Positions 45,016 through 53,907 of a stretch of 64,000 bases of DNA are shown here, one piece after another. The stretch is from NCBI GenBank assembly GCA_963709645.1, contig CAVPXP010000048.1, positions 173,659 through 237,658 of the forward strand, in the 5' to 3' direction. The notes below the pieces were generated by a model, which ran no database searches, was not told where the DNA came from, and worked only from the letters and a program-made list of their open reading frames with translations. Made by a program: the position numbers and the translations under genes. Position 1 is the stretch's first letter, and each line of letters starts with the position of its first letter. The DNA is from DYRB01 sp963709645. Lineage in GTDB: Bacteria; Pseudomonadota; Gammaproteobacteria; Chromatiales; Chromatiaceae.

Positions 45016-45963
45016 TCAGCCGACGCCGCCGAACCAGAAGGCGGTATCCGCCCCCAGGAACTGGGCGTGGGGCATGTAGTGGGAACCGTCGCAGGAGAAG
45101 GTCAGGCTGACCATCCCATTAAAGACATTGATCGAGGACTGCCGCAGGTAGATGTTCTCGTCCACCAGTCGCAGGGTCTTCAGACGCCCCAGTATCCGGC
45201 CTAGGTCGTTGGTTGGGATCAGCGCATCGGACGGATAGCGGCGGGACGGAAAGAGGAGGCATATGTCGGTGTCGGACAGAGCCTCCTGGTCTAGGATGCG
45301 GTAGCGGTAGGGGTCGTCCAGGGTCCAGATGGTCGCCTGACTGCTGGAGAAGTGAATCTGGCATTGGAACACGCCGCGTTCGGTCAAGAGCTCCTCTAAG
45401 ATCGACAGCGCCTGGTCCAGGTTCCTATCCATGGGGCTGTCGACCCGACACTGCTGGAACAGAGTGCCCCGTATGGCTGGATCGCCCTTGACTTGGCGCC
45501 AGTAGTCCGGTTCGTCGTAGAGTTTCGAAGTCACCGGTAGGTCCCGCAGGTCGAAGTCCGCCCCCAGGTAACCCAAGGCCACGTCCTCGCTCCATACCAC
45601 CTGGAGGGCGGTCAGCGAGGGCCGCTGCTGGCGCAGGCTGATGTAGGCATCCGAAAGCAGGAAACCCCAGGGCGGGACAGCCTCGAGCATATAGGGACGC
45701 TCCGACCGGTTGCGGCCGAAGTGCCCGAGTTCAACGCCCTTGGCGCCCAGGTTGTCTGAGATTTGTACCCCCTCGGTCCCCAGGCAATAGAGAAAGGTAC
45801 AGTGGGGGATCTCGGCAAAGCCTTCCGCGAGGACCTGATTGAGCCGCTCTCGGTCTCCCCAGGCTGATGCGCAGCGACCGGCCAGCGTGGCCAGGGGCTG
45901 ATGAAGGGTACTTGCGAGTTGTTCTCGCTGAAGGTAGATGCTGTCCTTCCAGGAGGTCTGCAT
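45016..45963 (-). CDS. PDC (Cache-like) sensor-domain protein
   Basis: 315 residues. The N-terminal 160 residues have the PDC/Cache sensor layout (REQLASTLHQPLATLAGRC, CTFLYCLGTEGVQISDNLGAKG, RPYMLEAVPPWGFLLSDAYIS, LGADFDLRDLP). The second half (about 190-315) is a mixed region ending in LTFSCDGSHYMPHAQFLG. There is no membrane helix, signal peptide, kinase or cyclase domain, so the sensor is detached from the usual output. This type of protein occurs as stand-alone genes in several Gammaproteobacteria (family knowledge). It is in the same direction as the DsrE-like gene but 500 nt away. Confidence 0.75.
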   Translation of the reverse strand: MQTSWKDSIYLQREQLASTLHQPLATLAGRCASAWGDRERLNQVLAEGFAEIPHCTFLYCLGTEGVQISDNLGAKGVELGHFGRNRSERPYMLEAVPPWGFLLSDAYISLRQQRPSLTALQVVWSEDVALGYLGADFDLRDLPVTSKLYDEPDYWRQVKGDPAIRGTLFQQCRVDSPMDRNLDQALSILEELLTERGVFQCQIHFSSSQATIWTLDDPYRYRILDQEALSDTDICLLFPSRRYPSDALIPTNDLGRILGRLKTLRLVDENIYLRQSSINVFNGMVSLTFSCDGSHYMPHAQFLGADTAFWFGGVG

Positions 45964-46480
45964 ACTGGGCTCCGGCCCGCTCGGATCGAGCGCCCTTAAT
46001 TTGTTTACGTCGGAGAATACCCGTCAATGTCCTGGCTTGGAACGGGCGCTTCAACGGGGTGTCCATCTCCGCCTTGGCGCCCCACATGACCGCCAAGTTC
46101 TGACCCATGCGATCCGCTTCACCCCGCGCGTCTCCCGCCTGGCCCTCGACGAGTTGGGGCGGCTGAAAGAATCCGGGGGTGCGGACTCCGCGCTGCCGAT
46201 TCTGGCGCTGTTGGCTGCGAAGGTGGGGCCCCTCGGTATGCTCTCCGACTGACCGGCCACGGTTGCCGACTAGGCCAGCGGCATGGGCCTGAAGTAAGTC
46301 ATCCATGGATCAGGCCCTCCCAGGGGCTGCCCCCCTCGGTTTCACCGCCATACTCCAGCGTTACCCACTGGCGATGGCGTCGCTGGGCGAGGACAGGCCC
46401 GGGGCAGCGGCACCCTGCTGCCCCGGCCTGGCGAGCCCGCGGCGCCCGGGTGGGGGAGCCGAGACCTCGCCAGGTCTCGG
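45964..46480. other. 517-nt gap between DsrE-like and PDC genes
   Basis: No gene I can support. A plus-strand frame ending at 46252 has a plausible tail (VSRLALDELGRLKESGG) but no clear start or family, and could be a remnant. A hairpin sits at the right end of the gap, just after the DsrE-like gene. Confidence 0.35.
46459..46480 (-). terminator. Hairpin directly after the DsrE-like gene
   Basis: Perfect 9-bp stem CCGAGACCT / AGGTCTCGG with a 4-nt loop, abutting the stop codon at 46481. No U-tract follows on the minus strand, so it may stabilise the mRNA end rather than terminate. Confidence 0.45.
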
Positions 46481-46942
46481 TCAGGGCTTGATGTAGGTGT
46501 ATCCCATCTGCTGCAGCCGTGAAAGCTCGGCCACCCCACTCGGGACGATGTCCGCGTCGTCCGTGTCGTAAAGTGCGTCCATGGGGACGTTTCGGCCCTT
46601 TAGGGTGTTGGCGCAGACCTCGAACTTCACGCCCTGACCCTTCAAGCCGGCGATCTTCGCCTCCATCTCCGGCGTGGCGTTTGCCGCCTTCATCTTGGTG
46701 CCTTTAAGCGCGTCGGGCTCCAGGATCAAGGACACCCCGTCTCCGTGCATCACCACCTTGACCTCGACGTTTTCCGCTCCGACGGCGTTGATGTGATTCT
46801 GGATGTTGCCAAGGGTGGCGTTCTGAGTCTGCGCGTCATCGAAATTCACATGGTAGACGACCTTCTGCTTTCCGTAGCGGTCGTCCGCCTGGGCGGTGCC
46901 GATCGTGAGGGCGAGCAAGGTTAACAGTAACAGTTTGTTCAT
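46481..46942 (-). CDS. Periplasmic DsrE-family protein
   Basis: 153 residues with a signal peptide (KLLLLTLLALTIGTAQA). DsrE/F-like fold: KVVYHVNFDDAQTQNATLGNIQNHINAVG, VEVKVVMHGDGVSLIL, and the single conserved cysteine in VKFEVCANTLKG. Cytoplasmic DsrE proteins carry sulfur atoms on this cysteine during sulfur oxidation; exported versions are common in sulfur-oxidising bacteria and may handle thiosulfate-derived or organic sulfane sulfur. This is a hint about lifestyle, but no dsr or sox operon is present. Confidence 0.88.
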   Translation of the reverse strand: MNKLLLLTLLALTIGTAQADDRYGKQKVVYHVNFDDAQTQNATLGNIQNHINAVGAENVEVKVVMHGDGVSLILEPDALKGTKMKAANATPEMEAKIAGLKGQGVKFEVCANTLKGRNVPMDALYDTDDADIVPSGVAELSRLQQMGYTYIKP

Positions 46943-47650
46943 TGGGCAGTATCTCCAGTGGTGGTTGATCTCGATGCGATTCCGTCCTTAGAGGGCCCGG
47001 AGCCTGCCGACGAATGAGAAATCCAGTCGCCTTGGGCTGCACGGGTCTAGGATCGTAGCGGCGTTGACAGGGGTGGGCAAGGTGTGAAAACAGTCCGAAT
47101 TTTCCGCAGCCCCGTCTTTGTGTGCAGACTTGGCGGCGCAGGCAAACCGGGATTCAGGGGCTTGCGTCGGCGTGCGGACCAGATAAGGTCAGGGGCGGGC
47201 AAAACCGTCGGTTGTTGTCATCATGTGGCTAGATTGCCGTGGGGGACTGCCGTACGGCGGAACCACAGAAGCCGGACCCGCATCGCCGCACATCAAGAAA
47301 CGGCGGCTGACTCAGTGCCAACCCTTAGCTGGCTGATTCGCTCGTGCGCTTTCCGGCGCTGCTTTAACGCCTTGGCTGCCCGATTATCAGACAGAATCCG
47401 ATGGCTAGGATAGGACGCCTTCTCTTCTCGGTCTTCGCCACACCTCATAGACTTTAAGTAGGCGCATTGTCCGCGTGTCTCCAAGCGCACCGCTTGCTTG
47501 GGGCGCGACACCAGTGCCAAAGGCAAGCCCGCTGTGCATCCACATGCTCGGCTACGGAGGCGCGGAATAGGCCACCTCCGGAGGCTAATTCGCCGAAGGG
47601 CATGCCTAGCGTACCGATGTGCCGACTTCGATCCAGAGGAGGCTCCGACT
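46943..47650. other. 708-nt gap upstream of the tiny membrane gene
   Basis: Short overlapping frames on both strands without motifs. GC falls in parts (47320-47460). I see no RNA gene or repeat. Confidence 0.35.
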
Positions 47651-47773
47651 ATGTTTTTCGACGGCCTGACGATTGCGGGAATTCTGGCGGTTTTAAGTTA
47701 CAGCCTATTGCTCTATGCACTGGGCGGGGCGCGACGAGACATTTGCCTGAAAAAGCACGGTAGGGCCCCGTGA
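47651..47773 (+). CDS. 40-residue single-helix membrane protein
   Basis: MFFDGLTIAGIL... with one membrane helix and a basic, cysteine-containing tail (GARRDICLKKHGRAP). The ATG is 8-9 nt after a strong GAGGAGG ribosome site, the best in this area, which supports a real short gene. It begins like the tiny protein at 16120. The RTX-repeat gene starts 12 nt downstream, so the two probably share a transcript. Confidence 0.6.
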   Translation: MFFDGLTIAGILAVLSYSLLLYALGGARRDICLKKHGRAP

Positions 47774-47785
47774 GGAATGTAACAG

Positions 47786-48394
47786 ATGAACACCAAGCTT
47801 GGCATGGCGATCTGCTTTGCCGTATGGGTCCCCGCGATGGCGATGGGTGCTCCATCGCAAGCACCGATGGGATTCGTTATCCAATGCCCCTACATTCCAG
47901 ATGGGTTGGTTCCAGTGCCCACCTGCCAGGGAAGGCTGGCGACTTGCGTCGGCACCGACGGTGACGACGTGATATGGGGGACCGAGGACGAGGACGTGAT
48001 CCTGGGACTCGCCGGCGACGATGTTGTCCAAGCGGACGATGGGGATGACATCGTCTGTGGCGGCGCGGGAAACGACGCGATCCACGGCGCGACGGGGGAT
48101 GATTCTCTCTTCGGCGAGGCGGGAAACGATCTATTGTTCGGAGCAAAAGGAAAGGACTCCTTGTACGGCGGCGACGGCGACCGGGATGTGCTTTTTGGCG
48201 GTCCGGACCTGGATTTCCTGGACGGAGGTCCTGGCGACCGCGATGTTTGCCTCCAGCAACGAGATGATGCCGAAGTTAATGTCGAAACCTGCGAAGCCAT
48301 CTATCCTCCGCCGGGATATGGCCACCAGAAGCAGCACTCCTTCCCGCCGGGAATTATCGAGGAGGCGATGCCACTGCGCGAAAAGGGCAACTGA
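47786..48394 (+). CDS. Small secreted RTX-repeat calcium-binding protein
   Basis: 202 residues. Signal-like N-terminus (LGMAICFAVWVPAMAMGAPS). Residues about 55-155 hold roughly eight to nine nonapeptide RTX repeats of the GGxGxD type (GTDGDDVIWG, GLAGDDVVQ, GGAGNDAIHG, GEAGNDLLFG, GGDGDRDVLFG, GGPGDRD), which fold as a calcium-bound beta-roll. Four cysteines near the repeat edges could form disulfides. The short C-tail is not a usual type I secretion signal and no ABC exporter is nearby; export to the periplasm by Sec seems likely. Function unknown; possibly a calcium-dependent structural or surface protein. Confidence 0.8.
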   Translation: MNTKLGMAICFAVWVPAMAMGAPSQAPMGFVIQCPYIPDGLVPVPTCQGRLATCVGTDGDDVIWGTEDEDVILGLAGDDVVQADDGDDIVCGGAGNDAIHGATGDDSLFGEAGNDLLFGAKGKDSLYGGDGDRDVLFGGPDLDFLDGGPGDRDVCLQQRDDAEVNVETCEAIYPPPGYGHQKQHSFPPGIIEEAMPLREKGN

Positions 48395-48700
48395 CACGGC
48401 CCCGAGCCTGGCAAACTTCCAGGTCGGGCAAAGGTGGCGGAGCGACCGGAAGCGTCCCTGTCGGATTCGGAAATCGATCGGGGAGATCGCGTGGCATGAC
48501 CCCATCGATCAAGCCATGAACGGGATGCCCTGGCCTCCGGCATGTGTGCCAGTCGCTGCGCACACCCAGGGAGGCTGCGGTCGTTGCCAGGGTCCGAATC
48601 GCCCGGGACGAGCGGGGCGCCGGTCCGGGGGTGCCCCATGCGCTTGAGACCCAGCCAAGTCGACCAATCGATGGGGTGCCAATAACCGGTATCCTTTGCC
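48395..48700. other. 306-nt gap before the sulfatase gene
   Basis: No gene, promoter or hairpin that I can support. Confidence 0.3.
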
Positions 48701-50560
48701 ATGAAACGCATCCTTGCACTTCTGGCCATTCTTAGCGCTTCCAGCGTCTCGGCGGTTCAAACCCAAGCCGCCGATGCCGCCACGTCGGTCCGACCCAACA
48801 TCCTGCTCATTTACACCGACGACCACGGCTGGGCGGACCTCGGCGCGCACGGGGTGGACAAGGACATCCGCACGCCAAACCTCGACCAGCTCACTCGCGA
48901 TGGCGTTCTGTTCGAGCGCGGCTACGTGACCGCTCCGCAGTGCACGCCTTCTCGCGCGGGCATCATCACGGGCATGTATCAGCAGCGTTTCGGCGTGGGG
49001 CACAACGGCATCCCAATGCCATCGGCCGTCGTCACGCTGCCGGAGCGGTTGAAGGCAGCCGGTTACGTCAGCGGTATCAGCGGCAAGTGGCACCTGGACG
49101 TCATCCATTTGGAGAAAGGCAAGAGATCCAAGAAGAAATTCGATCCTGAGCTGCTGCCGCACAAACAGGGCTTTGATGAGTATTTCACCGGCTTCATGCA
49201 AGACTACACAGCGTCGCACGCGCTTGATGGGACACCCTTTCACGACGCACCTCGCAGGGTTCACGAGGACGGCTTCCGGGTCGTCATCCAGACCGACGCG
49301 GCGCTCGGTTTCCTTGATCGCCGCGCGAAGAATCTCGATCAGCCATGGTTCCTCTACCTCTCCTACATGGCACCGCATGTGCCTCTGGAATCGCCTGAGC
49401 CGTGGTTCTCAAGGACGCCTGCCGACTTGCCACAAGAGCGCCGCCAGGCGCTCGCCCTCATGGCCGCCATTGACGACGGGGTAGGCCGTATCCGTGAAAA
49501 GATCCGCGCGATGGGCCAGGAGCAGAATACGCTCATCTTTTTCATCAGCGACAACGGTGCACCACTCGGCGAGGCGTGGGACGGCTCCATCAATCTGCCC
49601 ATGAACGGCCAGAAGGGCATGTTGAGCGAAGGCGGCATCCGGGTACCATTTATCGCGGCATGGCCGGGCAGAATCTCAGGTGGCCAGGTATACGACCGCC
49701 CGGTCATCAGCCTCGACGTTGCCGCCACCGCAGTCGAGCTCGCTGGACTACCACATGACGATGAGCTGGACGGCGTGAATCTCGTGCCTTTCCTCTCTGG
49801 CAGAAACGATGCCGCGCCGCACGAGACCCTCTATTGGCGGTGGATGTCGCAAGCCGCTGTCCTGGAGATGCCTTACAAGCTCATCGTCCTCGGCGAACGC
49901 GAACGTCTGCTCTTCGACATCACCAAACCAGACGGCGAGGCCATCGAGCGCGATCTCATGGCAAAACAGCCCGATATCGCCGCGCGTCTCGAGGATAAGC
50001 TCAAAGCCTGGAGCGGAACCCTGCGGCCGCCTGGGTTGTCCTCGACGTTTGGCCGCCGCCACGAACGATTGTTCGCCGAGCACGGTATGCTCGCGCGCGC
50101 TAAAGCTTCGACAGGGACCTCCGCAACGTCTGCCCGTGTAGCCGACATCCAAGGTTGGCGCAGCCGCAATGGCACGCTCGCCCTGAGAGACGGCGCGCTC
50201 GCCATCACGCCTGATGCGAGCGCTGCGCCGAAGGCCCGCCCGTTGATCGCCCATGGCGGTCTCGACCTTGTCGGCCCCGTGCGTCTGACCATGCGGGCGC
50301 GCGCGCGGCAGGGCGGCAAGAGCGCCATCAAGTGGCGAACCCAGGCATCGGCCGCCTTCGAGCCTGAGAATACCGTCGCCTTCGACTGGCCCGACTCCTC
50401 TGGGTGGCGGGAAGTGCAGGTCCATTTGCCCGTGCAGGGCCGCCTGACCCATTTGCGGATCACCCTGCCGAAAGACAGCAATGGCCTCGAAGTCCAGTCC
50501 ATTGAGCTGGGCGGCAAAGAAAGCAAAGCGCAGACGTGGCGCTTCGACACTGCAAAATGA
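48701..50560 (+). CDS. Secreted sulfatase (arylsulfatase family)
   Basis: 619 residues with a signal peptide (RILALLAILSASSVSA). Alkaline-phosphatase-like sulfatase: metal ligands in ILLIYTDDHGWADLG (Asp40, Asp41), the formylglycine motif CTPSRAG with Cys81, catalytic histidine region SGKWHLD and FISDNGAPLG. Cys81 must be converted to formylglycine by a maturase (FGE or anSME) that is not in the window. Residues about 450-619 form an extra C-terminal beta-rich domain (MRARARQGGKSAIKWRTQ) that could bind a carbohydrate. Likely role is removing sulfate from an external sulfated sugar or aryl ester. GC is lower than in the flanking genes, consistent with transfer. Confidence 0.92.
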   Translation: MKRILALLAILSASSVSAVQTQAADAATSVRPNILLIYTDDHGWADLGAHGVDKDIRTPNLDQLTRDGVLFERGYVTAPQCTPSRAGIITGMYQQRFGVGHNGIPMPSAVVTLPERLKAAGYVSGISGKWHLDVIHLEKGKRSKKKFDPELLPHKQGFDEYFTGFMQDYTASHALDGTPFHDAPRRVHEDGFRVVIQTDAALGFLDRRAKNLDQPWFLYLSYMAPHVPLESPEPWFSRTPADLPQERRQALALMAAIDDGVGRIREKIRAMGQEQNTLIFFISDNGAPLGEAWDGSINLPMNGQKGMLSEGGIRVPFIAAWPGRISGGQVYDRPVISLDVAATAVELAGLPHDDELDGVNLVPFLSGRNDAAPHETLYWRWMSQAAVLEMPYKLIVLGERERLLFDITKPDGEAIERDLMAKQPDIAARLEDKLKAWSGTLRPPGLSSTFGRRHERLFAEHGMLARAKASTGTSATSARVADIQGWRSRNGTLALRDGALAITPDASAAPKARPLIAHGGLDLVGPVRLTMRARARQGGKSAIKWRTQASAAFEPENTVAFDWPDSSGWREVQVHLPVQGRLTHLRITLPKDSNGLEVQSIELGGKESKAQTWRFDTAK

Positions 50561-50660
50561 ACCCGTCGGCTTGTGGGAACAGGAGTACTCCGCCCTGCTA
50601 CGGAAAGTTTTGAGCTCCTCTGCTAACTTTGAGCTTGGCTCTTTTGGTGGAGGGACCACA

Positions 50661-52411
50661 ATGCAGAAAGCCGCGATCGTTATCGGTGTGAATAAGACCG
50701 GGGACCTGCCGGTTCTCAGCGCGGCGGCGTCGGGTGCCAGTAAGGTTGCCGGTTGGCTCGCCAGGGAGGGCTTTCATGTCGAGAAGTTCTTAGATACAAG
50801 GCGGCCCGTGGCCGCTGGCGATATCTTCGCCGCGGTCGCAAAGCTGGTTGACCAAGGAACCCTGGAACAGCTCGTAATCTACTTCTCCGGTCACGGATTC
50901 CTGAGCAGTGCTTCCGAGCACTGGATGCTGTCCGGTGCGCCCGGCAATCCCAACGAGGCCATCAGCCTCGCCGAGAGCGCGCTCCTCTCGCGCGAATGCG
51001 GAATCCCCAGCGTCGTCTTCATCTCCGATGCCTGCAGGTCTACGCCCCAGTCGCTTCGGGCGGAACGAGTACGGGGCAGCCTGATCTTCCCTAACCAAGG
51101 GGTCTCCGCGGGCTCCGGCATCGATGCGGAGGTTGATCGATTCTTCGCGACCCTGCCCGGCGAGCCAGCCCTCGAGATGACCCTCGCTGAAAGCGCCGGT
51201 CAGTACGAAGGCATCTACACCGCCTGCTTCCTGGACGCCTTCCGCCATCCCGATGAGGACATGATCCGCTCTGTCACCTTGGACGGCACCACGATGCAGG
51301 TGGTGCCGAACCGCAGCCTGAAGGGCTACCTCAAACGCGAGGTGAACCAGATGGCGCAGGCGAAGTCCATCAAGCTGCGCCAGCTGCCCCGGTCGATCAT
51401 CGAATCTGGTGACGCCTGCTATCTGGGACGCGTGGCCAAGCGTCGCCTAGGGGGAACGCCAAGGGGGGCGCAGCCGAAGGCGAAAGCGGTGGTGAGCCTA
51501 TCGGACGTCGCGCGGTTCGAGCTGTCCGGCGCGAACGCCGCGGGTGCCGCCGCTGCGGGCATCGACACCCAGACCATCCAAGAGGCTGCGGTGAGCACCG
51601 GTTTCGGTGCCTCGGTCGAGCTCGTGGGACGAGCGGACGCGCCAGGTCAGCTTCGAGACGGAAACCGGTGTCTCTGTCACTGGGGTAGAAGTGGTCTCGG
51701 CCCTCGGTGTCGACATCGGTGCCGAGTTGCTGACCTCCGGCGGGGCGACCTGGACCGCCCTGATCCGGCTTCACCCCGGGCCGCAGCAGGTGGGCAGCCT
51801 GATACTCCGGTTCGCCGACGGCAGCGGAACCGTGCTCGCAGCCGTCAGAGGCTACATCGGGAGCGTGGTCGTCGACGACGGGCGTGTCGTGAACGTCAGC
51901 TACGTGCCGTCGGACAACAGCTCCCGCTGGCCCGATTATCAGCAGCAGCGCCCGCGGCTCGATCGACTGCGCGCCACGGTCGCGGCCGCGGCCCGTTTCG
52001 GGGTGTTCCAGGTGGAGCGGGACCGAGCGAGCGCCGTGGCCGACGAGATTCGGTACATGAAGAGCATCGACCCGACCCTGGGGCTCTATGCCGCTTATGC
52101 ATACTCGGATGCTGGGCTGCGCGATCGGATCCACTCGGTTCAGGCCTATATGCGGGACGACCTGCACGCCGACCTATTCGATATCGCGATGCTGGCGGGC
52201 ACCCTGTCTGGCGCGCGTCAGGGACCTCCGGTCGTCCCCTTTTGCCCCATGCTCAGCCAGGGCTGGGGCCTGCTGCGGGTGAAGGGCGTGCGACTTGCCC
52301 CAAGCCCTGTCGGAAGCTGCCGATCACATACGACCCGCCCTGTGGACGACGTTCGAACCCACCGGGATGGATATCATCGAAGAGGCGTTTCACAAGGGGG
52401 ATTTGACATGA
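50661..52411 (+). CDS. Caspase-like protease with C-terminal extension (two frameshifts)
   Basis: About 583 residues after joining frames. The peptidase C14 domain begins KAAIVIGVNKTGDLPVLSAA; the catalytic pair is His78 (IYFSGHGFLSS) and Cys125 (VFISDACRSTPQ). After about residue 280 comes a beta-rich region (QVSFETETGVSVTGVEVV, GGATWTALIRLHPGPQQVGS), then a helical part (LGLYAAYAYSDAGLRDRI, LHADLFDIAMLAG). Frame breaks occur near 51630 and 52290; the restored ending is ALWTTFEPTGMDIIEEAF and a TGA at 52411. It lacks the acidic Ca-type stretch of the first caspase and is a different subtype. The stop overlaps the next gene's ATG, so protease and hydrolase are coupled. GGAGG lies 8 nt before the ATG. 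Confidence 0.85.
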
Positions 52412-53278
52412 GACTCGTCTTGGTTCACGGGCGCAGCCAGCAGGGAAAGGATCCGGATGCGCTGAAGCGCGAGTGGCTGGGCGCCCTGGAGAAGGGCCTG
52501 CAGAAAAGTGGTCTGTCCATGCCTGCCGATGTCGAGGTGTTGCTACCCTTTTACGGCGACCGGCTCGATGCCTTCACACGAGAGTCCGAGGTGCCGCTGA
52601 CAGACGACTTGAGGACCAAAGGCGGGGACGCGGATGCCGACTTCCTGGTCTTCGAGGCAGCGACTGGCGGAGGCTCTGCGCCAGCGCGCGGGCGTCACCG
52701 ATCAGCAGGTGAGTGCGGCGTACGGCGACAACCCAAAGCCCAAGGGTCCCCAGAACTGGGAATGGGTCCAGGCGATCTTTCGGGCGCTGGACAAGCACGT
52801 CCCCGGCATGAGCGACAATGTCTTGGAACGCTTCACGCGGGATGTATATCTCTACTCGACCCGGAGTGCCGTGAAGGCGGAGATCAATGGCATCGTTGCG
52901 GCGGCGCTGTCTGAAGCAGAGCCGGCGGTGGTGGTCGGCCACTCGCTGGGTTCCGTGGTCGCCTACAGTGTCCTGCGCGAGGATGCCCGCGCCCTCCAGG
53001 TGCCGCTCTACATCACCGTCGGGTGTCCCCTGGGCGTGCGCCCGATCCGGGATCAGCTCAAACCCCTCAAGTTCCCCAAGCCTGCCAAGGCCTGGTACAA
53101 CGCCTTCGACGAAAGGGATGTCGTGGCGCTTTACCCTCTCGACCACGCCAACTTCCCGGTGACTCCATCGGTGGCGAATTACAACAAGGTCAAGAACCAC
53201 ACCGACAACCGCCACGGGATCATCGGCTATCTGGACGACGCCACCGTCGCCCAGGCAATCCACAAGGCGCTGATCTGA
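52408..53278 (+). CDS. Alpha/beta-hydrolase coupled to the caspase gene (frameshift near 52655)
   Basis: About 290 residues. The N-terminal strand and oxyanion motif is RLVLVHGRSQQGKDP, then PADVEVLLPFYGDRLD. After one extra base near 52655 the protein continues LAEALRQRAGVTDQQVS and reaches the nucleophile elbow VVVGHSLGSVVAY, LYITVGCPLG, and a late FDERDVVALYP with the acid residue and a histidine near NHTDNRHGI. It is lipase- or esterase-like without a signal peptide. The ATG overlaps the caspase stop (ATGA). A hydrolase partnered with a caspase suggests an effector released or activated by proteolysis, for example a phospholipase (inference). Confidence 0.82.
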
Positions 53279-53907
53279 CCCCCAGGGGTTCGATGCGGCC
53301 AAACAGCGGGGTCCGCGCAGACTGACGGCTGAACGAGGCTCCCGCTGTGAAGTGCGCCGATAGCGCCGATAGCGCCGAGAGCGCCGCGGCGATGAGCAAG
53401 TCGATCGCTGCGCTCGACCGGGCAACACCCATCTTCGTTCCCCGCCGCTCTGACGACGACCGGGGCGACCTGGACCCGGCGCTCGACGCTTGGACTCATC
53501 AGCCCCTCTCGCCGCGGAGGTTCCGCGACCAGCCTACGCAAGCCGCAGCTACACCATGCAGGACGTAGGCGACTATTTCAGCTTGCACTCGCCCCGGGTC
53601 AGCAGGGTGTGGGCCGCAATGCAACCTAGGCCAAAAACGAAGGGCAAGGCCCTGAGCCTGACTGGGTCAGCAAAATGCTGATTCTGAGCCCTATCCCAGA
53701 CCGATTGTCATGGAATCGCCGTCATCGATCTCCAGCGAGACTCTCGGTTGAACCGCTCAGGGCATTGGCTTCCCACGGCGAACAAGCCATTACCGCCCCC
53801 GCCCCTCCGCATGCCAGCCCGATCGATACCTTTGTCCGCTTGACGGGACTCGACGTCAATCCCACCTTCCTCCGGGTACGACCCCCGTCGGGTCGGGAAC
53901 GCCACCC
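53279..53907. other. 629-nt gap before putA, with a 9-bp tandem repeat
   Basis: No supported gene. At 53354-53386 the 9-mer GCGCCGATA is repeated about 3.7 times (the third copy is GCGCCGAGA). The rest has short frames without motif. Confidence 0.4.

Noticed and set aside
46051..46260. Possible small gene in the gap after the PDC-sensor gene
   Set aside because: Frames on both strands are equally open, and neither has a start, ribosome site or family motif.
53354..53386. Tandem repeat as part of a coding gene
   Set aside because: Only 3.7 copies of a 9-mer and no supported reading frame around them.
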